From Myxococcales bacterium (lineage in GTDB: Bacteria > Myxococcota_A > Polyangia > Haliangiales > Haliangiaceae), in the NCBI GenBank assembly GCA_016707895.1, contig JADJGV010000037.1, positions 248,001 through 312,000 on the forward strand: DNA of 64,000 bases, given 5' to 3'. Below, piece after piece: positions 37,258 through 44,755 of this stretch (the first letter of the stretch is position 1; each line of letters begins with the position of its first letter). The notes below the pieces were generated by a model that saw only the letters and a list, made by a program, of their open reading frames with translations, did not search any database and had not been told where the DNA came from. A program made the position numbers and the translations under genes.

Positions 37258-37920
37258 CTAGGTATCGAGCGGCGTCTTTGCCCAGCTCTTGCCGGGCGAC
37301 AGGCACCAGGCGAGCGCGTGGCGACGCGCCGCGATGAGGAGGCCGCCGAAATCCAGATCGAAGTCGCGCGGCACGGTTCGTCGGCCGAGGTGAGCGCTGC
37401 GCACGGCGTTGTGTGCGCAATAGAAGCGGTCCTCCAGCCGGGCCACCACCGCATACGACCGCGGACGCGCACGCGCCAGCAGCGCGTCGACACTCAGGTC
37501 CAGGGGCGGGATCGTCGCCTGGATGGCGGTGCTGGTGGCGCGCGTGATGGCCTTGTCCTCGATCCGCGGCGCCGTCGGGAAGCCGAGGACCCACGCCAGC
37601 GGCCACATCATCTCCAACGCCCAGCCGATCATGGGGCCATACCGTCTGGCCCGGGCCCGCGTCTGTCGGTAGATCCGGCGCTCGTCGGCGGCCATCGCCG
37701 GCTCCAGCCCATTGCGCTGCACGTAGCGGCGTAGCCTCGCGTCCGGCGCCTCGCGCGCGTCGTACGCGACCCAAGCGTACAGCGCCTGGAGCGCCATCAG
37801 CCGCGCGGCCATCTCCGGTACCGGCCGCAGGGCCTCTGCGTCACCTCGTTGCTCTGGCAGCGACGCCGCTACCTTGAAGCCGCGCGCACGCAACCACGTC
37901 AAGTTCGCCTCGCGGCTCAT
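37258..37920 (-). CDS. DUF4272-type protein
   Basis: 220-aa soluble protein that matches the DUF4272 pattern: an N-terminal LTWLRARGFKVAASLPEQRG, then MAARLMALQALYAWVAYDAR, the segment RARRYGPMIGWALEMMWPLAW (like WRAECLWALLWALG) and APRIEDKAI. DUF4272 proteins are widespread and of unknown biochemical function; some are encoded near polymorphic-toxin loci as possible immunity-like proteins (inference, not shown here). ATG 37920. It lies about 140 bases outside the left repeat of the proposed island. Confidence 0.75.
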   Translation of the reverse strand: MSREANLTWLRARGFKVAASLPEQRGDAEALRPVPEMAARLMALQALYAWVAYDAREAPDARLRRYVQRNGLEPAMAADERRIYRQTRARARRYGPMIGWALEMMWPLAWVLGFPTAPRIEDKAITRATSTAIQATIPPLDLSVDALLARARPRSYAVVARLEDRFYCAHNAVRSAHLGRRTVPRDFDLDFGGLLIAARRHALAWCLSPGKSWAKTPLDT

Positions 37921-38061
37921 CGCCGCATGCTACCGCGAGGTCGTGACCGCCATCCGGGTCGGTGGCGGGGGCGCACCCGCAGCGAGATCAGCAACGTGAA
38001 GCAGCCGAGCTGCTGATGGTCGGCGACGTGATCGCGCTCGCCCGAGGCCGTCGAAAACAAA

Positions 38062-38085
38062 CGGAAGCGCACGGGAATCGAACCC
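38062..38085 (+). other. Left attachment-like repeat (copy of tRNA-Sec 3' end)
   Basis: The 24 bases cggaagcgcacgggaatcga+accc are identical and in the same orientation as 53499-53522, which are the T-arm 3' strand and acceptor 3' strand of the intact tRNA-Sec gene. No cloverleaf can be drawn around this copy, so it is a remnant copy of the tRNA end as expected of an attL/attR site. Confidence 0.7.
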
Positions 38086-38198
38086 TGGTGGAACCGCGCG
38101 GAACCTTCAACGACCGCGCAGCCTTGCAGCGATTCCAGCAGGTTCGCCCCGTGCGCCGTCCGTCGTGATCGTCCCTGGTCGGCCTGGATCCGCTCCGG

Positions 38199-38218
38199 CG
38201 TGGCAAGAACTTGCCACG
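38199..38218. promoter_or_regulatory. Perfect palindrome upstream of island left operon
   Basis: CGTGGCAAG-AA-CTTGCCACG: 9-base arms with a 2-base centre, 73 bases before the ATG of the 289-aa lipoprotein gene. Its size and position suit a dimeric repressor operator. It lies inside the island, 113 bases from the left repeat. Confidence 0.5.
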
Positions 38219-38291
38219 GCCTCCGGCGCCGCGACGGCCGACGTGCGCTCCGTCGCTTGTCTGGCGCTGGCGCCTCGGGTAACACGGTGCC

Positions 38292-39161
38292 ATGTGGCGT
38301 TGGTGCCTGCTCGGTGTGGGGCTCGTCGCCGGGTGCGTGCCGTTCGAGTCGGGCACCGGTGTACGCGAGCGCATGGTCAGCACGCCCCCGGCCCAGCCGG
38401 CGCCGGTACTCTTGGGCGCCGCGGTCGAGCGCGGCGACCTCCGCATCGGCGGCCTCGGTTCGGCGGCGGCGTGGCAGTCAGGGCACGATGCGCGCCCGCC
38501 CAACGAGGGCGCGCGTCAGGCCCCGGGGCCCGCGGGCGGCGGCTGGGTCGGCGTCGGGCTGGGCAACGATGCCGAGGTCGCGGCGACTGTGGCGGTGAGC
38601 GCCCCGGGCCGCGGCGAGCACCTACCGTTCACGCCGCGGCGCGCGACGTCCCAGCGGTACGGCCTCGAGGTGCGCGACGTCGCGGATCTGAGTCAGTTCG
38701 TGGTGCAGTGGCACCTGGGCGTGCGCGTGTACCGCATCCCGTACACGTGGGATGCCGGCGACTGCTTTGAGGTCGACGGCGCGTGCCTGGCCTGGGACCG
38801 CAAGGCCGGGCCGGTGAGCGGCACCGCGTGGCGTCCGGGCGCGCAGGTCGGGTTCACCTACTGGCACGACGTCGGTCACGGCATCGCGCTGCTCGGCGGC
38901 GCGCAGGTCGAGCTGCTGCCGGCGATGAACACCGCCGACCGGGCGAACTTCCAGTGCAACTCCCTCGGTCAGTGCGAGCTCGGCCAGCATCCGAGCTTCT
39001 TCGGCACGTCGCTCGCGGTATCGCCCGATCTGTACCTCGGCGCGCTTTGGGATCCGCTGCCCTGGCTCGGCGTCCGGGTCGTCGTTACGCCGTGGTCCGG
39101 TCCTCACGATGGCCCATCGCAGTGGTTGGCGACCCAGGTGTCGCTGGAGATCAGACCATGA
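38292..39161 (+). CDS. Island lipoprotein, 289 aa, possible outer-membrane beta protein
   Basis: Putative lipoprotein, lipobox LVAGC (MWRWCLLGVGLVAGC). The mature part has beta-strand-like segments (GGGWVGVGLGNDAEVAATVA, LSQFVVQWHLGVRVYRIPY, GAQVGFTYWHDVGHGIALL, WLATQVSLEIRP) ending in an aromatic-hydrophobic strand, suggestive of an outer-membrane barrel or surface beta-sandwich. Four Cys occur in two pairs (DCFEVDGACLAW and CNSLGQCEL). I recognise no family. The stop overlaps the next start (ATGA), so both plus-strand genes are coupled. Confidence 0.68.
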   Translation: MWRWCLLGVGLVAGCVPFESGTGVRERMVSTPPAQPAPVLLGAAVERGDLRIGGLGSAAAWQSGHDARPPNEGARQAPGPAGGGWVGVGLGNDAEVAATVAVSAPGRGEHLPFTPRRATSQRYGLEVRDVADLSQFVVQWHLGVRVYRIPYTWDAGDCFEVDGACLAWDRKAGPVSGTAWRPGAQVGFTYWHDVGHGIALLGGAQVELLPAMNTADRANFQCNSLGQCELGQHPSFFGTSLAVSPDLYLGALWDPLPWLGVRVVVTPWSGPHDGPSQWLATQVSLEIRP

Positions 39162-39670
39162 ACATCCGCGCTGTGTGCATCGTCGTTGCGGTCGTCGCGT
39201 CGGGAACGCACGGGTGTTGCGACGACGACCCGCCCCCCGAGCATTCGACGGTCCCCCTCCCAAGACCTGGGAAGTGCGGCTGCACTCCCAGGAATGTGCT
39301 CAAGGTCGGCGACGATTGCCTCGGCCGGTATGACTGCGACCATTGCCAGGTCACGCTGGTCTGCAACGTCGCCACGTCCCAGTGCGAGGAACCGCACGTC
39401 AACGGGGTGGGGCAGCCCTGCGGCGCCGACGAGAACTGCGCGGCCCCGCTGACCTGCGGTTTGGGCGCGGTGTGCGACCTCAGTGGTCAGGTTGCCGCCT
39501 TCTGTGACCAGGACGCCGATTGCATGACTGGCCTGGTGTGCAACACCGGCTACACGCCCGACGAATGCCACCCGCCGGGCGTGGCAGGCGCGCGCTGCGG
39601 CGGCCGGCCCGAGGAGTGCGAGGTCGGGCTCACCTGCGATGCGACTGTCGTTCCCTACGTCTGTCGCTGA
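39158..39670 (+). CDS. Cys-rich island lipoprotein
   Basis: 170-aa secreted Cys-rich protein with a signal sequence (MNIRAVCIVVAVVASGTHGC) and about 20 Cys in the mature part. Repeated patterns such as GQPCGADENCAAPLTCG, FCDQDADCMTGLVC and ARCGGRPEECEVGLTC resemble Dickkopf/colipase-like or EGF-like disulphide modules often seen in myxobacterial surface proteins. Its ATG overlaps the previous stop, and it ends 5 bases before the convergent minus-strand operon's last gene. Function unknown; a ligand-binding or inhibitory role is possible. Confidence 0.7.
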   Translation: MNIRAVCIVVAVVASGTHGCCDDDPPPEHSTVPLPRPGKCGCTPRNVLKVGDDCLGRYDCDHCQVTLVCNVATSQCEEPHVNGVGQPCGADENCAAPLTCGLGAVCDLSGQVAAFCDQDADCMTGLVCNTGYTPDECHPPGVAGARCGGRPEECEVGLTCDATVVPYVCR

Positions 39671-39674
39671 GCCT

Positions 39675-40787
39675 TCATCGACAAGTCCACGCGTGGACCA
39701 GCTCCGGCTGCGCGCCCTCGCGGCGATAGGCGATGTGGATCTCGGCACCGTGGGTGGCGATTGCCGCCGACAGGCCTGCGTCGCCCACCGCATCGATGGG
39801 CTCCGAGGTGAGCTGGCCGCCACGCACGGTGCCGAGACGGAGCTCGCGGCCAGCGGTCGCCCGATACAGCACCGCGAACGAGCCGTCCCGGAGCGTGGCG
39901 ACGTCGTGGACGTAGTCGGCGACCACGCCAGTGGGATAGTGCGTCCAGGTGCCTCCTGCGTACAGCGAGTAGCCCAGCTCGCCCGATGGCTCTCGGGTGT
40001 ACGCCAGCAGGACGTCGTCGTTCGGCGCCCGACCCAGGTTCGCGAACGCACCATCGAAGGGCAGGGGGATGGGCGAAAACGCTCCGGACGCATCCGAGGC
40101 GATCATCGCGGCTGGCGGTGAGAATCGACGGTAGGCAACCGTGGTCTTGCCCGGCGGGTTGTCGAGCACCGCCACGTCGCCGCTCGCCGCGGCGCCATCC
40201 ACCGTCGTGACGTCCCAGGTCATCGATGGCCGGATGGCAAGCGCCACGCCACCGGCCTGGGTTCGAGAATAGGCGACGCGCATGACGCCGTCCCTGCCGA
40301 CGACCATGTCGAGCGACGAACCGCCGGGCGTATTCGTCTCGACCGGCTCGTGTGTCCAGGTCGATGCCGTACGGGAGGCGAACCACACATCGCGGCCCCG
40401 TCGGTCGAGGTACGCGACGTCGACGTGAGCCTCGGAATCAACGACGATCGCGGGGTCGGGTAGGCCCGGGTCCGTCAGCGTCGCAACGGTCTCGCTCGAC
40501 CACGTACCGCTCACATTGGTCGTGTAGACGATGGTGGCGGTGGCCCGGTCGTAGCGCGCGATGTGGATACCGCCGCTCGCGTCGATGGCGATCGAGTTCT
40601 GGACGCTGACGTCGCCTGTGGCCAGGACCTCGCGGCGCCAGGAGGCGTCGCAGCCAGCATCCACCGCAGTGTCGGGGGGGACGGCATCGACGGCGCCGTC
40701 GATCAGCGTCTCGCCCGAGCCGCTGCACGCGAGCGACGCGACGATCGCTACGAGCGAACACCCACGGACATTGAGCGGCGCGATCAT
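39675..40787 (-). CDS. Propeller-like island lipoprotein (last gene of operon)
   Basis: 370-aa lipoprotein (lipobox SLAC in MIAPLNVRGCSLVAIVASLAC). The mature protein is made of repeated blades of about 40-50 residues, for example NSIAIDASGGIHIARYDRAT, AHVDVAYLDRRGRDVWFASR, GDVAVLDNPPGKTTVAYRRF and HDVATLRDGSFAVLYRATAG, a neuraminidase/propeller-like pattern. No active-site motif was identified. ATG 40787 overlaps the stop of the PLD-like gene by 4 bases, so it is the terminal member of the four-gene chain and the only one with an export signal. Confidence 0.72.
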   Translation of the reverse strand: MIAPLNVRGCSLVAIVASLACSGSGETLIDGAVDAVPPDTAVDAGCDASWRREVLATGDVSVQNSIAIDASGGIHIARYDRATATIVYTTNVSGTWSSETVATLTDPGLPDPAIVVDSEAHVDVAYLDRRGRDVWFASRTASTWTHEPVETNTPGGSSLDMVVGRDGVMRVAYSRTQAGGVALAIRPSMTWDVTTVDGAAASGDVAVLDNPPGKTTVAYRRFSPPAAMIASDASGAFSPIPLPFDGAFANLGRAPNDDVLLAYTREPSGELGYSLYAGGTWTHYPTGVVADYVHDVATLRDGSFAVLYRATAGRELRLGTVRGGQLTSEPIDAVGDAGLSAAIATHGAEIHIAYRREGAQPELVHAWTCR

Positions 40788-43700
40788 GGTGGGGTGAAGG
40801 TCAGTGTGACTGTGGTCACCAAGCTGGTCGGCGTCACGTCGACCTGAGACCTCGCTAGCACTGTGCCCGGCGCCGATGCAAGGAATACCTCCCCGGCGAC
40901 ACGCCACGGCCGGATCGCGTCCACTAGTCCAAGGCTCGCGGCCTGGTCGGCCTCGAGCGGCCCGACTGTGCGCAGCGGCGGCGCCGCACCATCAGCGAGG
41001 TCGACCTGCCACAGGTATCGCTCCGCGCCTGGCAACGCCGGCAGCGCCGACAGGTCTGCGGTGGCTCGCACCGCCGAAAGTCCGCCGAGCGTGGTCGGAT
41101 CCGCAGCGGCGGTGAGATCTTGCAGCAGCGCCATGAAGTCGACCAGGCGGAGCTCATGCGGGCTGCGACCATCCGGATCCATGCCTGCGGCCAGGGCGTC
41201 GGGCAGGTAGGCATCGAAGTCGGGCGGCTGGGTTCCGTACTGCGTGAGGAGGGGGGTGTACGCAAGCAGGCCGCGGCGCACCCACGGGCGCTGCCCGGCC
41301 AGGGTGGCCTTGAGAAGGCGGAACGCATCGCTCGGGTCTTCGAGCAGCCCGCGCTCCTCGGGCAGCACGCGCAGGTGCTCGGCCATCAAGCGCACGCGCA
41401 GCTCGTGGGCAAAGCGATGCCGGCCGCTGTGCAGCCGGGTGTCGATGGTGGCGGCGGTGATCTCCGAGTCGAGCGTGGCCGACCGCCGGCTCATGTTGGC
41501 CGAGCCGATCGACGCCCACAGGTCGTCGACCAGCACGGTCTTGGCGTGGACATAGACCGGGGTCCCGTCCTCGTTGATGGGGTGGGCGAACACCACGCGG
41601 TCGCCGGTGTAGTCCGGCAGCGTGGTCCCGTCCTCGCCGGGCTCCAGGGCCTCCTTGCCGTACAGGATCAGGTTGATGCAGCGACGGCGGATTGCATAGA
41701 GCACCAGATCGAGGACCGGAAACTCGGCGAGCTGGCGCGGCAGGATAAACACCACCCACTCCAGGGCATCGGGTCCGAGGAGCCGGGCTCGGATCCGCTG
41801 CGCCAGCTCGGGGTTCCACAGGTACTGTTCCTCGCAGTACAGGAACCGTCGCGCTTGCTCGATCGCCCGGAAGGTCGACTGAATGGCCGACAGGTCGCCG
41901 CGATCGGTCGGCACGATGGCCGTGTACTCGGGGATGTGGGGCGCCAGGGTGCGATTGATCTGCACGGTGTGGGGGCCGTCGTTCACCGCCGACAGGATCT
42001 GGGTCGCGGTCGGCGGCGGTAGCGGCGTGGCATGGGCCGGCACCGGGTGGCGGCTCGGGTGCGCCACCGCCGCGTTCCACCGTTCCTGAAAGTTGCGGTA
42101 GACGTCCCACGCGGCGCGACCGCGGACCTGGCAGTGGATGTCGTGCCACAGGCCGGTCGGTCGATCGGGGTTGGGATCGGGGTGGGTCGGCTCGTCGAAG
42201 CGCCCGATGTTGAGATCGATGCCCCCGACGAATGCCACCGGCCCGCTCGGCGACTCGACGAAGGTCGACTTCTGATGATGGACCCCGGTCTCGCGAGTGA
42301 GCTCATCGACGATGGCCTGGCCGCGGCGGCCGTCGACCTCGGCGTTGACGAGGGCCGCCATCCCCAGGCTGCGCCGCACCAGCACTCCGGCCTCGGGCTC
42401 GAACTTGTCGCGCCACGGCAGCCACCGCACATCGACGCCGCGCTGGATGCTCTGCCGAACCAGGCCGCCGATCTCCTTGGGGTGCATCGGCACGAGGCCG
42501 CTGGCGAGCTGGCTGTCGGCGGCGCGGATCTCGAAGAACCCATCGCACCCGGCGAGATCGCGCGCCCCGGCGGCGGCGACCCCGACCGCGAAGCCATCGT
42601 CGCGGGCGACATTGTCGACGGTCACCGACCTGGCCGCGCTGGTCGCGGCATCCACCCACTGCACCGCGCTGGTGCGCGTGTTGACGATCGCGATCGACGA
42701 TGGCGGGCTGGTCACGAAGCCTGACGGGAACTGCAGTTCGGCCTGCCCCGGGGTGCCGTTCCACAGCAGCCGCACCGTGGCCGCCGGGCTGGCGCGCAGC
42801 GGTGGCGGCGGGGACATGCCACCCGGCGCCGCCGGCAAGGTCAAGCGACCATATCCGTGGACGTGCAGCGCGCCTCGACCCGCCGTAGCGGTGTCCTGGG
42901 GGGCAGGATCATCCGGCGCCGGGGACCACCACACCGCGCGGCACTCGACCTCGCCGGCCCAGTCGGGGTCGTGCACCGCGCGCAGCAGACACTCGCCGCC
43001 GGGGCCCACGAAGGCGCCGAAGCGCCGCGCCGTGGACGGCTCGGTGACCCGGCCGAACAGGTCGGCCCCGGCATCGTCCCCGACGATGCGCGGATCGTCG
43101 CCGCGAAACACCGTCGAGAACTCGAGCTGGGTCAAGGTCACGTACATGCCGGGCGAGAAGGTCCCGGCCGGAAACAGCACCCAGTAGAATCTCTGGTCAC
43201 CGTCATCGTCGTCATCGATGAGCGGATCACCCGGGAGCGGCTCGGGATCACCGGGCGGCCGCGGCAGCCGGTTCTGCTGGTGACACGGCAGCGCGCGCCA
43301 GATCGCGGTCACGTCCTTGGGCAGGACCACCGGCGCCTGCGTGCGCGGGACCTCGAGCATCGCGCGTCGGCCGAGGACCGGCACATCGGCGGCGACCCAG
43401 GCATTGATGCCGAGGACCTTCGCCCCGGCGTTGGCCGCCGGGTCGCGCAGGACCCCCGACGGCATGGCGTCGTCGCGATCGTAAGTCTCGTCGACGTAGG
43501 TGGCGCGGATGGCTCGGTAGATCGCCCGGAACGCGGCGCGCGCGTCGACCAGCGCGTCGACGTGGTTGCCCTCGGAGTAGCGCTGGAGCTGGCTCTGCGG
43601 GTTGGGGTTGCGCGGCAGCCAGCGCGCGTAGTCGATCACGCGCAGCCGGAAGAAGCTCCAGCGGGAGAAGCCAAGGCGGGTCGTCGCTGCGAGCACACCG

Positions 43701-44755
43701 TGCGGGTGGGGCGCCAGCCGCACGTGCTCGCCCGGGAGCACCACCTCGGCGAGCTGCGAGGCGAGTGCGCTGTGCTCGCCGGTGCCCTGGGCGAACGACA
43801 CCACCCCGTGGGTGGGGATCGCGACCTCGATGTTGGCAGACGGCATTAGCAGCAGGCGCTCCGGTGCCGGCGATGGCGGCTCGGGTGGCGGTGGCGCCGG
43901 ATCGTTGTCGAGCCATGGCTCGTACGGCGTACCGACGTGGTCGCTCAGCACCAGGGTGTGGCGGGGTGGCGTGGCCGATACCCAGTTCGTCGACCAGGCC
44001 GCAACCGTAGATGCATCGGGGCGCGCGAGACGGCCGAAGCCACCGGCCGCCAGGCGCGCGAGCTGCGCGAAGACAAAGACCGGGTCGAGGGGCAGGCCGG
44101 CGACATCGAACATCCGGATGCTCACTGCGTTGCCCGCAGGAAGCTCACCCAGACTTTGGTGGCACGCGACGTAGAGCCTTTCGAGTCCAGACTGGAAGTT
44201 GCCGAGGGATGCTGCCGGCACCGGGAGTCCAGCGAACTGGCTGGTGGCGATCGCGGTGGTCGCCGCCACGAGAGACGTCGCACGGATCCCGCGAACGATG
44301 AGCCAGCGAGGGACCGGCATCTGCGGCGCCAGGTCGGTCGCCGTCGGGGTGGGGCCGCTGAAGTCCAGCGCAGCCCACAGGTACTCGAGTCGTCGGCATG
44401 CGCCACCGGTGACCTCGAGCACCAGGTCGTCAGGTTGCAGGCGATCGTCGTCGACACTGACGCGGCGTCCCGCCGTGTCGCGGAGCGGCGGAAGCCTGTC
44501 GGTGAAGGCTCGGCGTTGATCGGTCGACAGCGTCGCGACGTCAGGAACCCGCGTCACGAAGCAGTTGAACGGTGCGCGTAGTGAGTCGCTGGTCGCGGTG
44601 ATCAGGGCGAGTTCGCCCCCGATGCCGCCGGGATCGGCAAGCGACGCCTGGTGGAACTCGCGGTCGACGTCATGGACGCGCTCGAACATCTGCCCGAACA
44701 GCGGTGCTCCGGGGCCGCTAGCCAGCCAGATCTGCAGGTCGTCGATCAAGCTCAT
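40784..44755 (-). CDS. Large phospholipase-D-like protein
   Basis: 1323-aa protein with two PLD active-site repeats in its C-terminal half. The first is VHHQKSTFVES (H827, K829; Glu replaces the usual Asp at HxKx4D) followed by GGIDLNIGRFD. The second is VYVHAKTVLVDD (H1070, K1072, D1077) with IGSANMSRRS, fully canonical. Typical connecting segments are present (FLYCEEQYLWNPELAQRI, VVFILPRQLAEFPVLDLVLY). Residues 1-750 are unrelated and unrecognised. There is no signal peptide or membrane helix. The PLD family hydrolyses or transfers phosphodiester bonds in lipids or nucleic acids; the substrate here is unknown. ATG 44755 overlaps the upstream stop, and its stop overlaps the lipoprotein start (both ATGA). 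Confidence 0.85.
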   Translation of the reverse strand: MSLIDDLQIWLASGPGAPLFGQMFERVHDVDREFHQASLADPGGIGGELALITATSDSLRAPFNCFVTRVPDVATLSTDQRRAFTDRLPPLRDTAGRRVSVDDDRLQPDDLVLEVTGGACRRLEYLWAALDFSGPTPTATDLAPQMPVPRWLIVRGIRATSLVAATTAIATSQFAGLPVPAASLGNFQSGLERLYVACHQSLGELPAGNAVSIRMFDVAGLPLDPVFVFAQLARLAAGGFGRLARPDASTVAAWSTNWVSATPPRHTLVLSDHVGTPYEPWLDNDPAPPPPEPPSPAPERLLLMPSANIEVAIPTHGVVSFAQGTGEHSALASQLAEVVLPGEHVRLAPHPHGVLAATTRLGFSRWSFFRLRVIDYARWLPRNPNPQSQLQRYSEGNHVDALVDARAAFRAIYRAIRATYVDETYDRDDAMPSGVLRDPAANAGAKVLGINAWVAADVPVLGRRAMLEVPRTQAPVVLPKDVTAIWRALPCHQQNRLPRPPGDPEPLPGDPLIDDDDDGDQRFYWVLFPAGTFSPGMYVTLTQLEFSTVFRGDDPRIVGDDAGADLFGRVTEPSTARRFGAFVGPGGECLLRAVHDPDWAGEVECRAVWWSPAPDDPAPQDTATAGRGALHVHGYGRLTLPAAPGGMSPPPPLRASPAATVRLLWNGTPGQAELQFPSGFVTSPPSSIAIVNTRTSAVQWVDAATSAARSVTVDNVARDDGFAVGVAAAGARDLAGCDGFFEIRAADSQLASGLVPMHPKEIGGLVRQSIQRGVDVRWLPWRDKFEPEAGVLVRRSLGMAALVNAEVDGRRGQAIVDELTRETGVHHQKSTFVESPSGPVAFVGGIDLNIGRFDEPTHPDPNPDRPTGLWHDIHCQVRGRAAWDVYRNFQERWNAAVAHPSRHPVPAHATPLPPPTATQILSAVNDGPHTVQINRTLAPHIPEYTAIVPTDRGDLSAIQSTFRAIEQARRFLYCEEQYLWNPELAQRIRARLLGPDALEWVVFILPRQLAEFPVLDLVLYAIRRRCINLILYGKEALEPGEDGTTLPDYTGDRVVFAHPINEDGTPVYVHAKTVLVDDLWASIGSANMSRRSATLDSEITAATIDTRLHSGRHRFAHELRVRLMAEHLRVLPEERGLLEDPSDAFRLLKATLAGQRPWVRRGLLAYTPLLTQYGTQPPDFDAYLPDALAAGMDPDGRSPHELRLVDFMALLQDLTAAADPTTLGGLSAVRATADLSALPALPGAERYLWQVDLADGAAPPLRTVGPLEADQAASLGLVDAIRPWRVAGEVFLASAPGTVLARSQVDVTPTSLVTTVTLTFTPP

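Larger units (their letters stand above)
37921..38291. other. Gene-poor junction at left end of island
   Basis: 371 bases without a convincing gene. It contains the left 24-bp copy of the tRNA-Sec 3' end (38062-38085) and a perfect 9-bp-arm palindrome (38199-38218). Frames here are translations of repeat/tRNA-like DNA. Confidence 0.6.

Noticed and set aside
38062..38165. A second tRNA gene around the left repeat
   Set aside because: The 3' end matches tRNA-Sec, and GGAATCGC could pair imperfectly with the acceptor strand to give 75 nt, but no D-arm or anticodon arm forms. It is better explained as a copy of the tRNA end.
37214..38187. Near-repeat tgatcg-ccctggtcggcc at about 37215 and 38166
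   Set aside because: About 20 bases with mismatches and no flanking structure; not linked to the tRNA repeat.
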